64,000 nucleotides of DNA. It comes from Balanoglossus misakiensis. Taxonomy: Eukaryota; Hemichordata. Positions 32,621 through 46,797 of this stretch are shown one piece after another (positions within the stretch are counted from its first letter, which is position 1; the number at the start of each line of letters is the position of its first letter). The DNA is taken from assembly GCA_040954595.2 (NCBI GenBank), contig CM082587.2, positions 12,214,001 to 12,278,000 of the forward strand, given 5' to 3'. The notes beneath the pieces were generated by a model that made no database searches, was not told the DNA's origin, and saw only the letters and a program-made list of their open reading frames with translations. The position numbers were made by a program, and so were the translations under genes.

Positions 32621-32817
32621 AACTAGTAAATATTATAAGATGCTGTAATTATGATAAAGATGGTAGCACCAAGCTTGGATCAAGTGGTCTTCATTATCCT
32701 TCACACATGAACATGATCACACGGATGTGCAATCTTCTGACAGTCTGCTACAGATTTCACTTCCCACTCAAGTGTGTAAGACCCTAATGTGATACTTTTC
32801 ATTTCTCTCACCCTTAG

Positions 32818-32940
32818 CGATCAACCAGTGTCTTCTAAACCCATGTCTGAATAACGGAGTGTATCAGCCACTTCAAGGCTCCTGCTCAATCTACACCTGC
32901 AACTGTCCAACCTGCTACACTGGGCAAACATGTGTTACAT
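32818..32940 (+). CDS. EGF-11 exon, open, third cysteine lost (unit 2)
   Basis: Same residues and splice sites as unit 1. Confidence 0.75.
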
Positions 32941-32958
32941 GTAAGTCGCAAGTTTTTA

Positions 32959-33868
32959 GGTCCCATTGGTATGTACCATGGGACCTTATGGGATTGGTTA
33001 CGTCTGTATGTATGGATGGATGGATGGATGGATGTATGTCTGTATGTCCGTCCACATCGAAAACTTGAAAACCGCACCGCGTATGACCTCGATATTTGGC
33101 GTGTAGATGCAGGCAGGGCTGTAGATGGGAGTTTGTTCAAATGAAGATGTCATTGCCAAAAATATGCAAATTAGCTGGGAAAATGTGAAATTGGTCAAAA
33201 CTTAAAAACTGGACAACCACTGGTCATATTGATTTGAAAATTGGTATGCATGTACCTTATATCAACCTCATACAATCCTGTATGTTTTGAGCTAATATTA
33301 TCGATTTCCTATTTTTTTTGCATTTTTTTGTATTTTTCCATGTTATTGGTAAAAAGTCTTTGAAATTTAGTATGAAGCCTCCTAATGTTGTCTAAGTAAC
33401 CATAGTTTTGTTCAAATTGTTGCAAAATTTGCATATCTATAATTTTGAGCAATATTTGCCATTTTTGGTCAAAAAATGTTTCTCTTTAAAACCTCATGCC
33501 AGATTGCTTTCCAATTTGGTAGGCATGTTCGTAGGGGTAACCTAAATAATATGTTGTAAAAAAAAAGATATTTGCATAAATGTGTTATCGGGGAAACTTT
33601 TGCAATTTTTGTCAAAAATTGTTTTCTCTGAAACCGCTTGTCCTATTGCATTGAACTTAGGCAGCATGTTCCTTGTAGTGATTGAAGTAAGATATTGTAC
33701 AATTTTGGTGATATTTGCATATTTGTGTTTTTGCCACTTTTGAACAAATATTTTCTGTGAAACTGCTTGTTGGATTGCTTTGAAATTAGTTTTTTCTCTG
33801 ATTGCTTTGAAATTTAGGCTATAATTTCATAACACATACCTGTATATGTGCAACTTTTATTCAGTTCT
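32959..33868. repeat. AT-rich hairpin/145-bp repeat array (units 2/3)
   Basis: Same composition and order as at 16170-17080, with small differences in homopolymer length (A-run near 33559). Confidence 0.63.
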
Positions 33869-34878
33869 GAGATCAGAAAGATTAAATATTTAGCGAGTTT
33901 TTTTGGTAAGTTTCTTAGTTTTTGGTTAGCAAATCTTCTCCTAAACAAATTGTCCAGTTGTTTTTAAAGTTACTATTTACAAGGAGTTGTTACCTCGAAC
34001 AAAGACATGTTTACATAACTTAAATAGGCCAGCTGTTACAGAGACCACCAGCTATCAAATTTTAATTACCAGTGGCAGGTCAGTGTGTGTCTGTTCCAGG
34101 GCTGACTGAAAGAAGTTGCTTCGCATATGTGTTTGTACAGACAATTTTTGGTCATTTTTTTTCTAGCACCACTTGTAAGACTGCCATGACACATGACAGT
34201 TTATTGGGCATGTTCCTTGTTAATGTTTTTACATTCCATATTTCTATATGGTCAGATCATATCTGCTTGCAAATGTCACCTGTAATTTTTATTCTGGTGT
34301 GTCACTGTTTCCGCATAATCCTCAAATGTCATCAGATCTCCGAATGTGATGAAAACAGTGTGTTTTGAGTGTTTTTTAAATGACCTTTTGGGTTAAAAGT
34401 GGCAAAAATGGCAATTTTGTCTTGAAAGGGGTCAATAAGACTGACTTTTTTGGAATCAGCACCATTTTTTACATTGAATGGACTAGTCTGCTCAAACTTT
34501 CCTTACCAACAATTCTGTTTAATCTTCTGTAACATGTATACTAGTATACATGTAGCTGCCTGATAGTTTGCCCTGTGTGTGTAATTGCTGAGTGACATAA
34601 CGCATTCTGTGATTGGTGCAGTCACGTAACCACCAATAAGATCGCTTGTTATAAGGAGAACTGCACGACCTTTAACCGCATTAGCATACCTGATTTTTAG
34701 GGCTCGATATTACCTCTGAGGACGCAATATTTAAGTTGAAGTTTTTTTCTTTTATCATATTAGAGCAAGAAGACTTGTTTTTATGTAAAAGAAATAGACC
34801 CTAATATACAGAGTGCATTTTGAAACGATAGGCAGGTCCGGCCCATAGCCTAATTCTTCATTTTTCTGTCATGCGTAG

Positions 34879-34994
34879 GAATTGATCAGTGCTAACAACC
34901 CATGTCAAAATGGCAGCACTTGCCAACCCTAACCTCGCGTGTGGCATTGACGTGCACCTGCCAAGGATGCTATACTTGGAGCGCTGTGAAAATT
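34879..34994 (+). pseudogene. EGF-12 exon, frameshifted (unit 2 gene copy)
   Basis: Homologous to 1109-1224 with the same acceptor position. The middle reads CTCGCGTGTGGC instead of CTCGTGTGGGGC, a change shared only with unit 4. It is still frameshifted. Confidence 0.68.
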
Positions 34995-35387
34995 GTCAGT
35001 CAGTTTATTTTGTCAAATTAATCAATATGTGTGGGACTGCTATACATGTATATAAAACAGAATACTGCGATGGAAAATTCTATAACTTAATGTTTCACTG
35101 GATATATGACTTAAAGTTAGCAGGATGCAGTGAATTCAACAGAAAGTGTAATTTCCTCTTGTGTGAGCTCTGTGCAACTGTGCCAATGAAAATCTCACCA
35201 CAAACAAAAATGACGGGTATACACTGTATATTAGCAGCTTTGTCTCTGCAATAGCCATAGTGTTTTGAAGTTGAAAACTTGCAAAGTGTGCAGTTTTATT
35301 CACACTACAAAGGAAACATTGTTAAAACGGATTATCTGTGTACATTGTCAAACTGTACACTTGTCGTGAGATTTATTCTCAATTATA

Positions 35388-36681
35388 TTATATCATGCTA
35401 CCGTCCGCAATTCTGATTGGACGAGAGCTAAATCCAGCGATGCTAAAATACTCAATAATGCACTGCTGGCAGTGGTAAAACGGGCTTTCTGTTTGCCACA
35501 TGGGTTTGTTCTTTAGGTTGTTGTATGTGTTTACACTCATCATGTTTATTGTAGAACCAGGGTCGATCAGTGAGGCAACTGCTGTTTGTTCTATCTGCAC
35601 TGTTACTCGAGGCCTCCTACCATTTGATTGTTGTAGAGTGAAGCAGTATTCATCTCCCGAGCTGTCTTCCACTTTATGCACAGCTTTGACAGTTTCATCC
35701 TTGTCTACCCTATTTGCCTTGCCTTTTGATCGGTAGCATTTGGCAAAATGGTTAGGTTTGCCACACTTCCTGCATGACTTGCCTTTAGCTGGACATACTG
35801 AGTCATGTGGATAGGTGCCACCACAATAATAACAAGTGGACGGTCCTTTCGCTGGCTGCTGATGAGCTCTCTTTTGTTTATTGGGTTTCGGGCGTTGATG
35901 GCGCTGTTTTCTGACCGCATTCACAGATGCCGTGTCTGCACCATTATTATGGGGTTTCTCCTCAATCCCACTAGCCTGAACCTCTGATACCTCAAATGAA
36001 CGGGCTGTACTCAGTAGATTCTCTAGTGTCGTCTCCTCCCAAAGAGCACGACGTCTGAGACGGGCTGATGTGAATCCTCGTATGATTTGTGATTTGACCT
36101 CTTGATCCTTATTGGTGAAGTCACATATGTTTCTGCTAGGCGTTGCAAACAAGTGTGATAGGCATCAATCGATTCGCCGTTGTTTTGTATGGTGTCTCTG
36201 AAGATGAATCGTTCGTATTCAATGTTCCGTTTGGGTGAGAAGTACGACGTAAGCTTTAATTTGGCTGTTTCACAGCTCGTTCCTGTATCTGGTAGAGTAT
36301 CAAAGAAGTCGGAAACTTCCTCACCTGCCCAGTGCAATAGCAGTGCACGTTGTCGCTTGTCATCTGTAATGTTGAATGCGACAAATGCGTTTTCTACTCT
36401 AACCATGTACTTTTTCCATCTCGTACTGGTGGTTGTCGGGTCTGAATGAACAGGAAAACTCGGCATTGACGGCTAGCTGATTCTCCATGTTCTCCGTCCT
36501 CGTCGCCAAATATAGAATCGTGGGTGGGCAATAATGACAACATGAGACACCAAGTCCGGCATGTAAGAGTGAGAGTGCCTAGCCTCATTCACGCACTTTA
36601 TTCATAATGACCCGAATGTTGCATTACGTCATTTTACAGAATGTATAAAGTATAGATGCTCACTAGTGTTTGGACACTACA
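35388..36681 (-). mobile_element. Ty3/gypsy fragment (unit 3)
   Basis: Collinear copy with LTR 36511-36681, gag from 36466 and the knuckle/protease frame 36152-35388. It has substitutions shared with unit 4 (for example V to D and S to P near residues 9-10 of gag). The frameshift is the same as in unit 2. Confidence 0.82.
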
Positions 36682-37012
36682 ATATACATGTGACTGCAGT
36701 GTCTTTCCAATCATGAATTTGCAAGGTGTCCTTCAGAGAAAATCTTCTGATTCTCTTTTCTGATTTGCTTTGCATATTTAACTTAATGATCTCATTTGTT
36801 GGAATTCCCTGTCTCAAATTTTTGATGATCAGTCTCTGCCCCATTGCTCATCGTCCCAACTTTCTGATGATATATGGATGATAGATGGGATCAAATCTTT
36901 GGTCGTGTATTTGCTACAAATGGTAGGTATTGGTTCGTGATTGAGTCTTTGTGTTGTATATTTGGGGGGGCAGTGGTATGAGTTGGATTTATGCCAATCT
37001 TTAAGTTAAGTG

Positions 37013-39194
37013 TTATTTGGGTTGCCGTTGAGCATTGATGGCTTGATAAGTGGGGCTAGGGTCAATTTTGATTGGGTTTGGATTGTTTGGGCTATGATAG
37101 GTTGGGTGATGGCTAGGATTTGTGGTGGGTATATGGTGTGGTGTAAGAGATGGAGGCATTATGGGGTCTGGTGAGGTTTTTGTGAAGGAGGCCATGGTGG
37201 CTGCAGAATTCAGGGCATGCTGTAGCGGTTGAATGCATGATGATGGTAAACCACAGAGTATTGCATTGCAGTAGTCCAGTTTTGATGTGATTAGAGCATG
37301 AACCAGCATCTGGCAAACTTCCTTAGTGAGGTAACGGCGAATGTGGCTGATTTGACGCAGATGGAAGAAAATTGACTTGCAAATTGCATTAATGTGCTTA
37401 TTGAAAGTGTAATTGTCGTCGAATGTCACACCTATATTCCGTGCAGAATTCACAATTTGAACACAACATGATCCAATGCTCATGTGGTTTATGGGACGAG
37501 GCGAGCGGTTGAACTGAGACCTTATCAGGAGTACCTCGGGTTTGCCACCATTGAGTTGAAGTTTATTATGTGTCATCCAGGTTTTTATTTCGTGAACTGC
37601 CCTTTCCATCTTGTCTAATGTACTTATGGTGTCTAACTGGAAGAAATATTGGTATAGTTGGTTGTCATCGGCATATTGGTGAAAATTGATGTTGTGGTGA
37701 CAAATAGCTGCAGAACAAAAGTGGGCCAAGCACTGAACCGTGTGGTACTCCATATTGTAGATATTGAGGTTCTGACATTGTGCCATACAAACTGCTGTCT
37801 GTTCTTAAGATATGATGAGAACCATTGTAGTGCGATGTTGGTGATGCCCAGTTTTGATAACCTTGAGATGATTGTGTCGTGATCTATGGTATCAAACACA
37901 GAGGAGAGATCGAGGAGAACCATGAGTACACATTTACCGGCATCCAGTGCCATACAAATATTGTTGTTGACTTAAGTAAGTGCTGTTTCGGTACTGTGAT
38001 CCTTTCGGTACGCTGACTGCAGTGGTTCTTGTAGTGAGTTGGTAGTCAAATATGATGTCAGTTGTTGTGCTACAATCTTCCCGATTACTTTTGACAGGAA
38101 GGTTAGGTTTGAAACTGGTCTATAGTTCTTGAAAATGTTTTTGTCGAGCGAAGGTTTCTTGAGTATATTGGTGTGATGACTGCTATTTTAAGTTATTCAG
38201 GAACAGTTCCAGTTTTGAGTGACAAATTGATAATTGTGGCTATGATAGTGAGCAGATTACCAAGACATTGCTTATCAAGTGCTGTAGGGATGAGATCAAG
38301 TACACGTGTTTTAGATGGAGACTGACGGGTTGGTTATAAGCTGATATGGCTGAGGAGAGGTCATTTGGAGGCTAGGACATTTGATGTATTTTGTCGAGAT
38401 CATGGCTGAAACTATCAATTGAAATGGCAGATATGACGATAAGATATTTGACGTCTACTGTGTGTTGGTTTCGGAAGAGCAAGTTTTGCATTGACAGGAT
38501 TGTGATCAGAGAGTTCCAAGCAGTCTACAGAGACACTCTTGATGTTAGACGCAGAGTGAGATAAGATGAGATCAAGAGTATGACCCTTTCTGTGTGTTGG
38601 TTGTTGGACCCATTGTTTCAGATTACAGGCGCTGATGATTCCATTGAATTTCTGTGTTACTGGATTCTTATCATCTTCTAGGTGAATATTGAAATCTCCT
38701 ACGATGAAGAGATTACTTGAGCAGGTGACATACTTCTCAAGTGTTGTACTGAACTCTTCCATGAACTGTGGTGCGGTGAATTTATTATTAACTGATGGTG
38801 GTGGACGGTAGGCAAGAATTATTTTCATGGAAAGTTTCTGGTGAAAAATAGTTGCTTCCGCTGCCTCAAAAGATTTAACAGAGAGAATAGGCTTCCAAGC
38901 TGTTTATTTTAGTGCTAGCTTGTGAATTTAAGCTAAGCCTCCACCGATCTTGCCAACCCCAGGTAGATGTTTGACAGCATAGCCTGGTGGTGTACATTCA
39001 GCCATTACGTGTTCGTCACCAGATTCCTTCAACCATGTTTCAGTGAGTACAAGAATATCAATTTCTTTATCTGTGATGTAGTCTGCAATGTCTAATGATT
39101 TGCATCTAGCTGAGCGGACATTCCATGTAGAGAGTAGAAGTTCACACGTATTGTGGAAAGGGTGGATCTTGAATACTGCATAGTCACTCTTCAA
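37013..39194 (-). mobile_element. CR1/L2-group LINE fragment with 23-bp deletion (unit 3)
   Basis: Endonuclease 39194-38928 and 38828-38415, reverse transcriptase about 38308-37013. A 23-bp deletion near 37706 removes residues just before the [14 protein letters not shown] stretch and changes the frame there. Shared only with unit 4. The SDHNPV here replaces SDHNSV. Confidence 0.87.
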
Positions 39195-39667
39195 TAGATA
39201 TTTAGTGACTCGCTAACTGTTGCGATTCGTGTGTGTGTAATTTACGTACTTCAAGTTAAATATCGCAACTAGCCGTAATGTTTGACTAGGGGGAGCACCT
39301 ATACTAATGCGAGTACCAGGGATTGAAAGTTGCACCTGTATTTTGATCCCTTAGTTACCCTTATAAGTACATTTGTAGTTTAATAACCATAGTTCTATTG
39401 CAAACCATTCTTTCCGTAGTTTCTTGTTTCAAATATTGTAATCTGAATTTATTTTGATGTTTAACAGGTGTGATTATCTGTATTTGCGGCCATTTTGAAA
39501 AAAAATTGGTTGCCATGGAAACTCTTCAACAGATATTTAGTGACTCGCTATCTGAATTTGTTCAGTACACATTAACACACATCTGAGCCAAGTTTGGTGC
39601 TTTTATCACAAAATACACAATCGATATGAAAATTTGGGTTTTGGTGCTCCACTACCTAAGTAACATT

Positions 39668-40088
39668 AAGGATGTACGTTCAATAAAATGGAAAGTATTG
39701 TCATTTTTTTTAATTGTGGATTTTTTTATTCTCTTTTGTATGTATAATGAAAATCCGTAATAAAATATAGGGGTCACCGCGCTTGTTTTTGAAATACAGA
39801 GCCATGAAATTGGTCGATAATAGAAGAAATCTGCTGACTCAGCATTTTTCACCAATGGTTTGTTTGTCTATGGCCAAAATTCTTAATGCAATTTATCTCA
39901 AAAAAGAGCGCGGTGACCCCTATATTTTATTTGACCAATGAATTTATATTTGCTGGACTGAGCTATGTGTAAAATTTCGAGAAAATGACAATAGTAGAAG
40001 TTTGTTTTCTGGCGATTATCAATGTAATCCTATGGGAAAAAGACCGGACACGCAGTGTTTCCGGTTTATGTTCTGCACGTACATCCTT
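39668..40088. repeat. Foldback repeat (unit 3)
   Basis: Homologous to 5920-6340 and intact. It is the reference for the deletion in unit 4. Confidence 0.55.
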
Positions 40089-40152
40089 GATGAAGTTTGC
40101 TGGCTAGAGGGCTCCTAAACCTCCTTAATATTTGACGTCTTCACTCCTACAG

Positions 40153-42911
40153 GACTGCGCAGCTGGAAGTTAAAGTTCAGCATGTTCTGAAGCATGCACG
40201 CTGTGTCCAGGGGTTTCATGTGTGGAACAGCCAGCCTCTCATCACCAACACAATGCGGACTGGGATATTTTGCCAACAATGGAAGTATAGACTGTACGCC
40301 TTGTCCTGCCCCGGGTATAAGTGCCAATATGATGGTATGTCGGAGCCAGAGGTGTGTGAAGATGGATACTACACTAATATAGATGGTGAGTCAGCACTTA
40401 AAGTTTGGGCATTACTGTGTAATCTTTCACTTAAAGGCACGTAAGCTGTAACTTTTGGGATAATTTTCATAATATTTGTTTAAAACTGCACTACCATTAG
40501 TCCATGCAGATGAAGGCAGTGAACTATACACAAGCATTATAAACCCTAAATATGAGTGCATATGCAAGTTTTAACCAGATAAATAATAAAGCTTTGCCGC
40601 AAGCGATTATGGCCGCCACCCTGGGAAAATGCAAGAAACAATGAAAATGTTGCATTTCCGGTTGGGAAACTTCTTAAACAAAACATGATCTCATCCACTT
40701 GAGCTCATGGAAGTAAATGTACACCACTGAGACATCAGATTTCCATTGTTCATTGCAATATTGCACTTTTTTTTAAATTGCAGGAATTTTCGTTTTTTCT
40801 TTAATTTTTGGCCATTGTGTCATAAATAAGTGTTGAGCTTGATATATTATCATGAAATATCATTTAATAGACATAATTAAAAGCATATATGAGATTATTT
40901 AAAACTTTAATTTTTTTATCCAGTTGCAGCTTACGTGCCTTTAAGGCGGACGATCATCTTATGTGCATGTACGTAATTCTGTGCGTACAAACATTACGTC
41001 CAGTCCAAATATTCTGCCAATTTTACATCCAATGCATTCAAATAGTGGACTGCTTCGCTTTCATCCAGTTTTCATGTGCATCGTATAAGTAGACTTTTGT
41101 TTTGTCCCGTCTTTTCACCAAATTTGCTCTTTTCCAAATCTCCGACACAGACTATGATCGTCACGATCTTGTCTGTTGTTAGAACAGCACACTGCCGTAT
41201 GGCATTGACTGTACACAGTTTCTGTTACCAATATCTCTGGATTGGCATTTTCCTGTCCTCAATCTTTTGCCAGGGATTTTTGTCTCCCCAACCCGCGTGA
41301 GAATCCCACGTCTTTGAAGGTATGACTGTGACTATAAGATTCTATAAATCTCTGTTTATTTTCAGCACAAACATCATGTGCTGATTGCCCAGCTGGTAAC
41401 CAATGTCCAAATGGTAACACTGTGATTTTATGCTCGGCTGGTTATTACAGTTCGGCCTTGGACAAAGGATGTCTCGCTGTACCTCTTGCATAACAGGTAA
41501 ACTTCTACCCACCCACCTTTATTTCCAACATCAAACATTAGGTCAGGTAATTTACTAACTGAAAAATAGGATGGGATCATTTTCTATTTCTGTATTTAAA
41601 ATTTACTGATATAATATATGAATGAAAAAATGACAATTTTTCCAAATTTGAATAGACCTCTATTTATGAAAATAATTAAAATTTGCACCAAATTTTTACA
41701 GTGGTATTCAAAGGTTAACTTGGTGTGTAAATTCTCTGTTTGATTTACAGATCAGCTGGTGCTGAACATTGTACTATTTGTGAGCAAGGGTACGCCTGCA
41801 TAGATCCCAGTGCATCGCAATTCAAGTGTACCAAGGGTTACGTGTCATTGGCTGGTGCAACAAACTGTACCAGATGTACAAATGGTAAGATTGTGGTACT
41901 TGTTCAGTTTGCTGTGTGATGAAACTGAGGGGTATGTGTGTATGCATGTATGTGTTTACAACAGATTTTCAAGTCAGTGCGACTGGGGGTATGTGTGTGT
42001 GTGTATGTATGTATGTGTTTACAACAGATTATCAACTCAGTGCGAGATCTTGCGAGACCCGGTTAGCCATGTGAGATCTCGCAGAGTCTTATGATATTCA
42101 GAACATGGTTGATTAGAAATGACGTTTAATGTCCTCCAAAGAATTTTCTACATGCCTGTATACTTGTCTCAGAATTATGAAGTGAATCATCTCAAGTAAT
42201 TTGTTATTTTAAATGACACTGTATCACAAATACATCACTAAAAACCTCATTTTTTTTAATCAGATGAAATAAGTGAGGAGCCTGCACGCACATCCTGTCT
42301 TCTGTGCCCTGCTGGACAATCGTGTTCAGATTCAATGTAAGATCCGCTCGACTGTGGCAATGGTGAATATGCTATGGAAGGCGACGGCACATGCACGCCT
42401 CGTCCAGTGGGATCCAAGTGTCCAACCATGTCACCCGTAGTGGATTGTTCAACAGTTACTGGTAAGTTGGGCTGCAAATCACTCTTGTGACTTCCCTGTG
42501 TTATAGCATGGCATACACAGAAAATTAAACTGTTATGCTTATTGGAGTTGATATTGTGATGCACTTTGAAAAACACAATGATTCCACTGAAGAGGTATTG
42601 TACAGTAAAACCTGTGATTACGGACATCTCTCTAATAAGGGATCGTTGGACCAAACCATGGTGGTAAAAATCGTTCTTTGAATTTTTTCTGTGATAGGTT
42701 CATACTCGCTAGGTTCGGCCACGTCCTTCTGGTTATGAATGCACAACTACAAGTGTCACACAGTGCGCTACAGGGCAGTAAAGTGCTGAAGGAGGTAAGT
42801 CTTGAAATCCCTTTTCTTCTTGTCTCGATTTGAACATGGTTCCACAAGTTGTTTACATCACTTGTAGTTTTACATATTTTTTGAGTTCAACAGCTAGCTA
42901 TACATGGTGTC
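40153..42911 (+). pseudogene. GCC2/GCC3 exon cluster G1-G6 (unit 3)
   Basis: Exons at 40153-40385, 41366-41496, 41751-41884, 42264-42461, 42698-42794 and a stub at 42894. The breaks are the same as in unit 1. In G4 this unit also has CTPRPVG for CTPCPAG, a lost cysteine shared only with unit 4. Confidence 0.72.
40431..40944. mobile_element. TTAA-flanked MITE (unit 3)
   Basis: Same insertion, with TTAA at 40431-40434 and 40941-40944. A few internal substitutions are shared with unit 4. Confidence 0.74.
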
Positions 42912-43143
42912 CTGAGAAGTCAACCAGTATGAGAAGTCGGTCTCGGCCAGTACGAGAAGTCGGCCTGTGGGAGAGAACCCTGGTACTTTGTGTTATATAT
43001 AACTGTTTCACTACGAAATGTTTCCTTGATGTACAGGAGCTGAGATATTTGTACAAATAGCCGATGAATTTTAAAACTGTCTGTTCACTTTTCATGTACC
43101 TCACCGGGGTACGTCAACATCAGTCACCTGCACTTCTTGAGCT
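42912..43143. mobile_element. 17-mer array element, right part deleted (unit 3)
   Basis: The left array and ~230 bp remain. The right part is lost in the 1,094-bp deletion ending at the 43143/43144 junction. Confidence 0.55.
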
Positions 43144-43556
43144 TCAAAATCACTTTCGTGGCGCATAATGTCTTGATTGTCTTGGTTCAAGAAACATTAT
43201 GCGCGACTGGCCAATTTTACTGCCTTTTGTCAACACACATCCACTATGGAAATTCTCACTCCAGGCCAGATAGTGTAAATTTACATATGAGTCTACAGGT
43301 GTGCTTGAAGTCAAGTCAAGCATTTGCAAGGAACCCTCCTCCAGTACACAGGTCTTTGATTTCATGAAGGGAAGCCCTTGCCTCACAGTCACTGCCATGT
43401 GATCTATGGAGGTGTGAACAACTTGATACCAGCCTAATATAAGTTGTAGGCACAATCACTCCACACACCCTTGCCATAATTCTGCAAGGTTTTTGCCATA
43501 TCTGTACTGTAGAATGAGTAGCAAGGAATAAAATGGCGTCCTTTCTTAATTTCCAG

Positions 43557-43673
43557 TGCAAAACCCCTGTGATCCCAACCCATGTATGAATGGTGGATTT
43601 TGCCAGCAAACATCGTGCAATTTCTATTCATGCCAGTGTGTGAACTCTTACACAGGTGACATCTGTCAAACCA
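43557..43673 (+). CDS. EGF-3 exon, open but donor lost (unit 3)
   Basis: Same residues and same missing donor as 10903-11019. It is the first EGF exon left in this unit after the deletion of EGF-1 and EGF-2. Confidence 0.63.
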
Positions 43674-45042
43674 TAGACCCTAGAGAAAGAAGGGCGAGCA
43701 ACTGCGGCAAAGATCAAAGGGTTTGGGGATTATCTGTATGATGATGTTTTTTTGTATATAATTAACACCCAGGACAGTCGGACAATGACTTCCTTACTTC
43801 GGCACGTGTCGACCCCACCAGTGATACGAAAACTTGCCACCAAACTGGCACTACTGCATTTCAGCAGCCACTGCGTTTTTTTCTAAAATTCTAAAAGTAT
43901 TACGATGTCTGTGCTAATTATTATGGTTTGGTGTTCGTCTGTCGGTTGAACGGTCATTTCTAGTGCCACAAGCTTCATTTAAAAATTGTAAACAAATCAT
44001 CCATGTTTTTTGCATGTCCGACTGGGCACTCATATTTCTTAGTAACGCTGACACTTTTCGTAATAATTTTATGTTTGCGTGAAGCATTGAAATAAAAATT
44101 GTGGTTTAGGGGCATTTTATTTCGCAGTGCGTGAACAATAAAACAGATTTCACGAAAACAATTTGTAAACAAACTGGGTGGATTATCATGTGTGCGCTAT
44201 GGCCGCCAGGCAACCCTCGGTACGGTTAGCTCACAGCCTTGTGAAATACCCGGACTGTTAGACAAAAGATGCTTGTTTTGGACGCTGTCAGACTCAGATT
44301 CAAATTCCTGTTTAACTTGTCCAGATGTGTTCCATAAATAATCGCTGCGTTCAACCACGTTGCAGTTTTCTCGTCTTCTGCGAGATGTTCTGAGGTGTTG
44401 TGATAACTTCACACAAAACACGAGACTTTGCGTTAGTTTATACACAGTTTATTTGCAAATTGGATTATTGGGATTTATCTGGAAATAATGTATGCAAAAT
44501 AACATCATTTCAAGAAAAAACTGGAGTTGCGCGTCCTTCTTTCTCTAGGGTCCATGGTCAAACAAGTGAGTATATACTTTCAAGACACCCTGCAAACAAA
44601 CAAGCCATCTTCATTCCGTAGATCTTTTAAGCTTATTTATACATTGTAAATTTTGATGTGAAACTTTATTGGTCTTGTTGCCAAACTTCTGAAGAAATGA
44701 GGATATTGTTTTGAAGGGTATTTTATCAGTAGGTAACAAATACCATGGCCCTCCATGCAAATACCCACATGGTAAATTAAAACTGTTACAGATGTATTTG
44801 ATTTCCACATATTGATTACATGTGGGATAATATTGGTGCTGGCAGTTTCAGTAAATGAACTGCTCTTAAAAGTTGGGCGTCAGGGCACCCTTGATTTTGC
44901 CTGTTCCAAGCTAGAATAGTCTGTCCATATGAATATTTGTTCAGCAAGTTACAAGCAATCTTTTAAGTTTGGAATGAAAAAATAGTGAAATGACTTGTGA
45001 TGTTAATATGCAATTGTTGGTTGATTTACATGCAACCCCCAG

Positions 45043-45165
45043 GACTCGATCAATGTTCTCCCAATCCGTGCATGAACAACGGTATCTGTGAGCCAATCAG
45101 TGGATCGTGCAGTGCGTTTACCTGTCGCTGTCAAGGCTGTATCATTGGAATCACCTGTGACCAAG
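45043..45165 (+). CDS. EGF-4 exon, intact (unit 3)
   Basis: Same protein as unit 2. Here a 1-bp shorter C tract in the next intron lets the frame run on past the donor, which has no functional meaning if spliced. Confidence 0.78.
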
Positions 45166-45479
45166 GTAAATTTATCAGACGAGGAACTGTTTTTCCCCCT
45201 CATACCGGTATATTTGTCATAGCTGGCAGCTATGAAATTACCTGTATATTTAGGATGTGACAAACCAAATAGGCACTTTCAGGAATTGAGTCTTTTTTGC
45301 AATTACTAAGTCCTAAACTCCCAAAAGTATAATAAGTAATTCTTATTGTTCAGTTATACATTAAGGAGGCTTAGTTATAGGAGAACCCGATAGAACCACA
45401 GCTGTAGGAATTAAGGAAATGGTCATACCCTAAAAACTTATGTCACTACTATTTATTTATTTTCATTCCATTGAAACAG

Positions 45480-45596
45480 AACAAACTCCATGTAGGCCAA
45501 GTCCATGCCTGAACAATGGGCAGTGTACTCGGCTGTCGTGTACAACTTATGAGTGTACTTGTCCAGGATGTTTCACCGGCACACACTGCAGCCAGT
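45480..45596 (+). CDS. EGF-5 exon, intact (unit 3)
   Basis: Same residues and splice sites as unit 1. Confidence 0.78.
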
Positions 45597-45988
45597 GTAA
45601 AACTCATTAAAACAAACATTTTGTCATGCAGGAACTAACATTTACAATCATGTCTCAATACATTGTCTGTTGGTCATACTTTATATTTTCATCTTCAGCA
45701 TCACACCTTGGGCCTTGGGAATCGTTCACCTCAAAAATGATGTACAACTGAAAGAAAACATGTTTATTTGAAGAAAAAAATGTTGATCGTTCATGAAAAT
45801 TTTCCCTACACAAGATACATATACAGAGATTTTCATAGCCCCACAAGTGCGTCCCAGAATGAGCAAGTTGTTTTTGGAAGTGAAGTTCCGTTCAGTATTT
45901 ACAGTAATGGTAATGATGATGTTTTTATCAAACAGATTTTGAAAGTAAATATTGCTGAGATAACATTAGGTTGCACTTTTTATTGCAG

Positions 45989-46111
45989 TCCAAGATCCAT
46001 GCCAGCGAAACAGCTGTCTCAACGGGGCTGTATGTAATGCAGTGGCCAACTCCTGCACGGCATATACCTGTGCCTGTACTGGTTGCTATGAGGGTAACCG
46101 TTGTGAAATAT
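45989..46111 (+). CDS. EGF-6 exon, intact (unit 3)
   Basis: Same protein as unit 1. Confidence 0.8.
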
Positions 46112-46674
46112 GTAAGTTTCTGACGTACCGTAAATGACAATCTTTTGGGCACTTTCTCTTCATGGCAATTGAATTGTGTGGTAACTTCTCATTTCTAAAA
46201 TTTCCACAAGAGAAAAGAAAACAGAAATTTCATTTGTATGTCCGTGCAATTTAGGATAGGCACGAACTTGTGAGGAAGTGTACGAAGCTGGATGTTTTCA
46301 TCACTCAAATATACAAGAGTTGCCTCTTGAAGACTAGTGTCTGTAGAGATAATTGTGCATATGAGGTAATCTCTCCTAAGGTGGTGCACACATCTGAGTA
46401 TTAAGTAAAAGAGACGTCCTTAATTATCCTTACTATTTGGCTTGAAAAATCAATCTTACTAGGTGTTCTGATTAGAGAGGTGTCCATAAAGACAGGTTTT
46501 ACTGTATTACCCAAAATAGAGACATTGTCCCTTCATCATATACTTAATGCGTGTTCTGGGTATGGTTCCAGTATAATGCTTGTGTCAAAGGATTTTGTTG
46601 TGGTGCAGGAATCATCTTTGGTTGAGGTGTAGCCATCTGCATTTCATGTTTTTTAAACTATTTTTTTCTGATAG

Positions 46675-46797
46675 TCATTAACCCATGTGATCAGAATCCG
46701 TGTCAAAATGGAGGCTATTGTTCCCAAACACCAAATTCTCATACTGACTACACCTGTTACTGCCAGTAGTGTTGGACTGGGGCCATCTGTGCCGTAG
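46675..46797 (+). pseudogene. EGF-7 exon with in-frame stop (unit 3)
   Basis: As unit 2, including the His variant and the TAG. Confidence 0.8.

Larger units (their letters stand above)
16984..33771 (+). repeat. Tandem ~16-kb unit, copy 2
   Basis: Collinear with copy 1, with scattered single-base differences. It keeps EGF-1 and EGF-2. Private deletions are 151 bp at the 27786/27787 junction (5' half of EGF-3 and its acceptor) and 45 bp at the 29820/29821 junction (intron after EGF-5). Confidence 0.95.
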
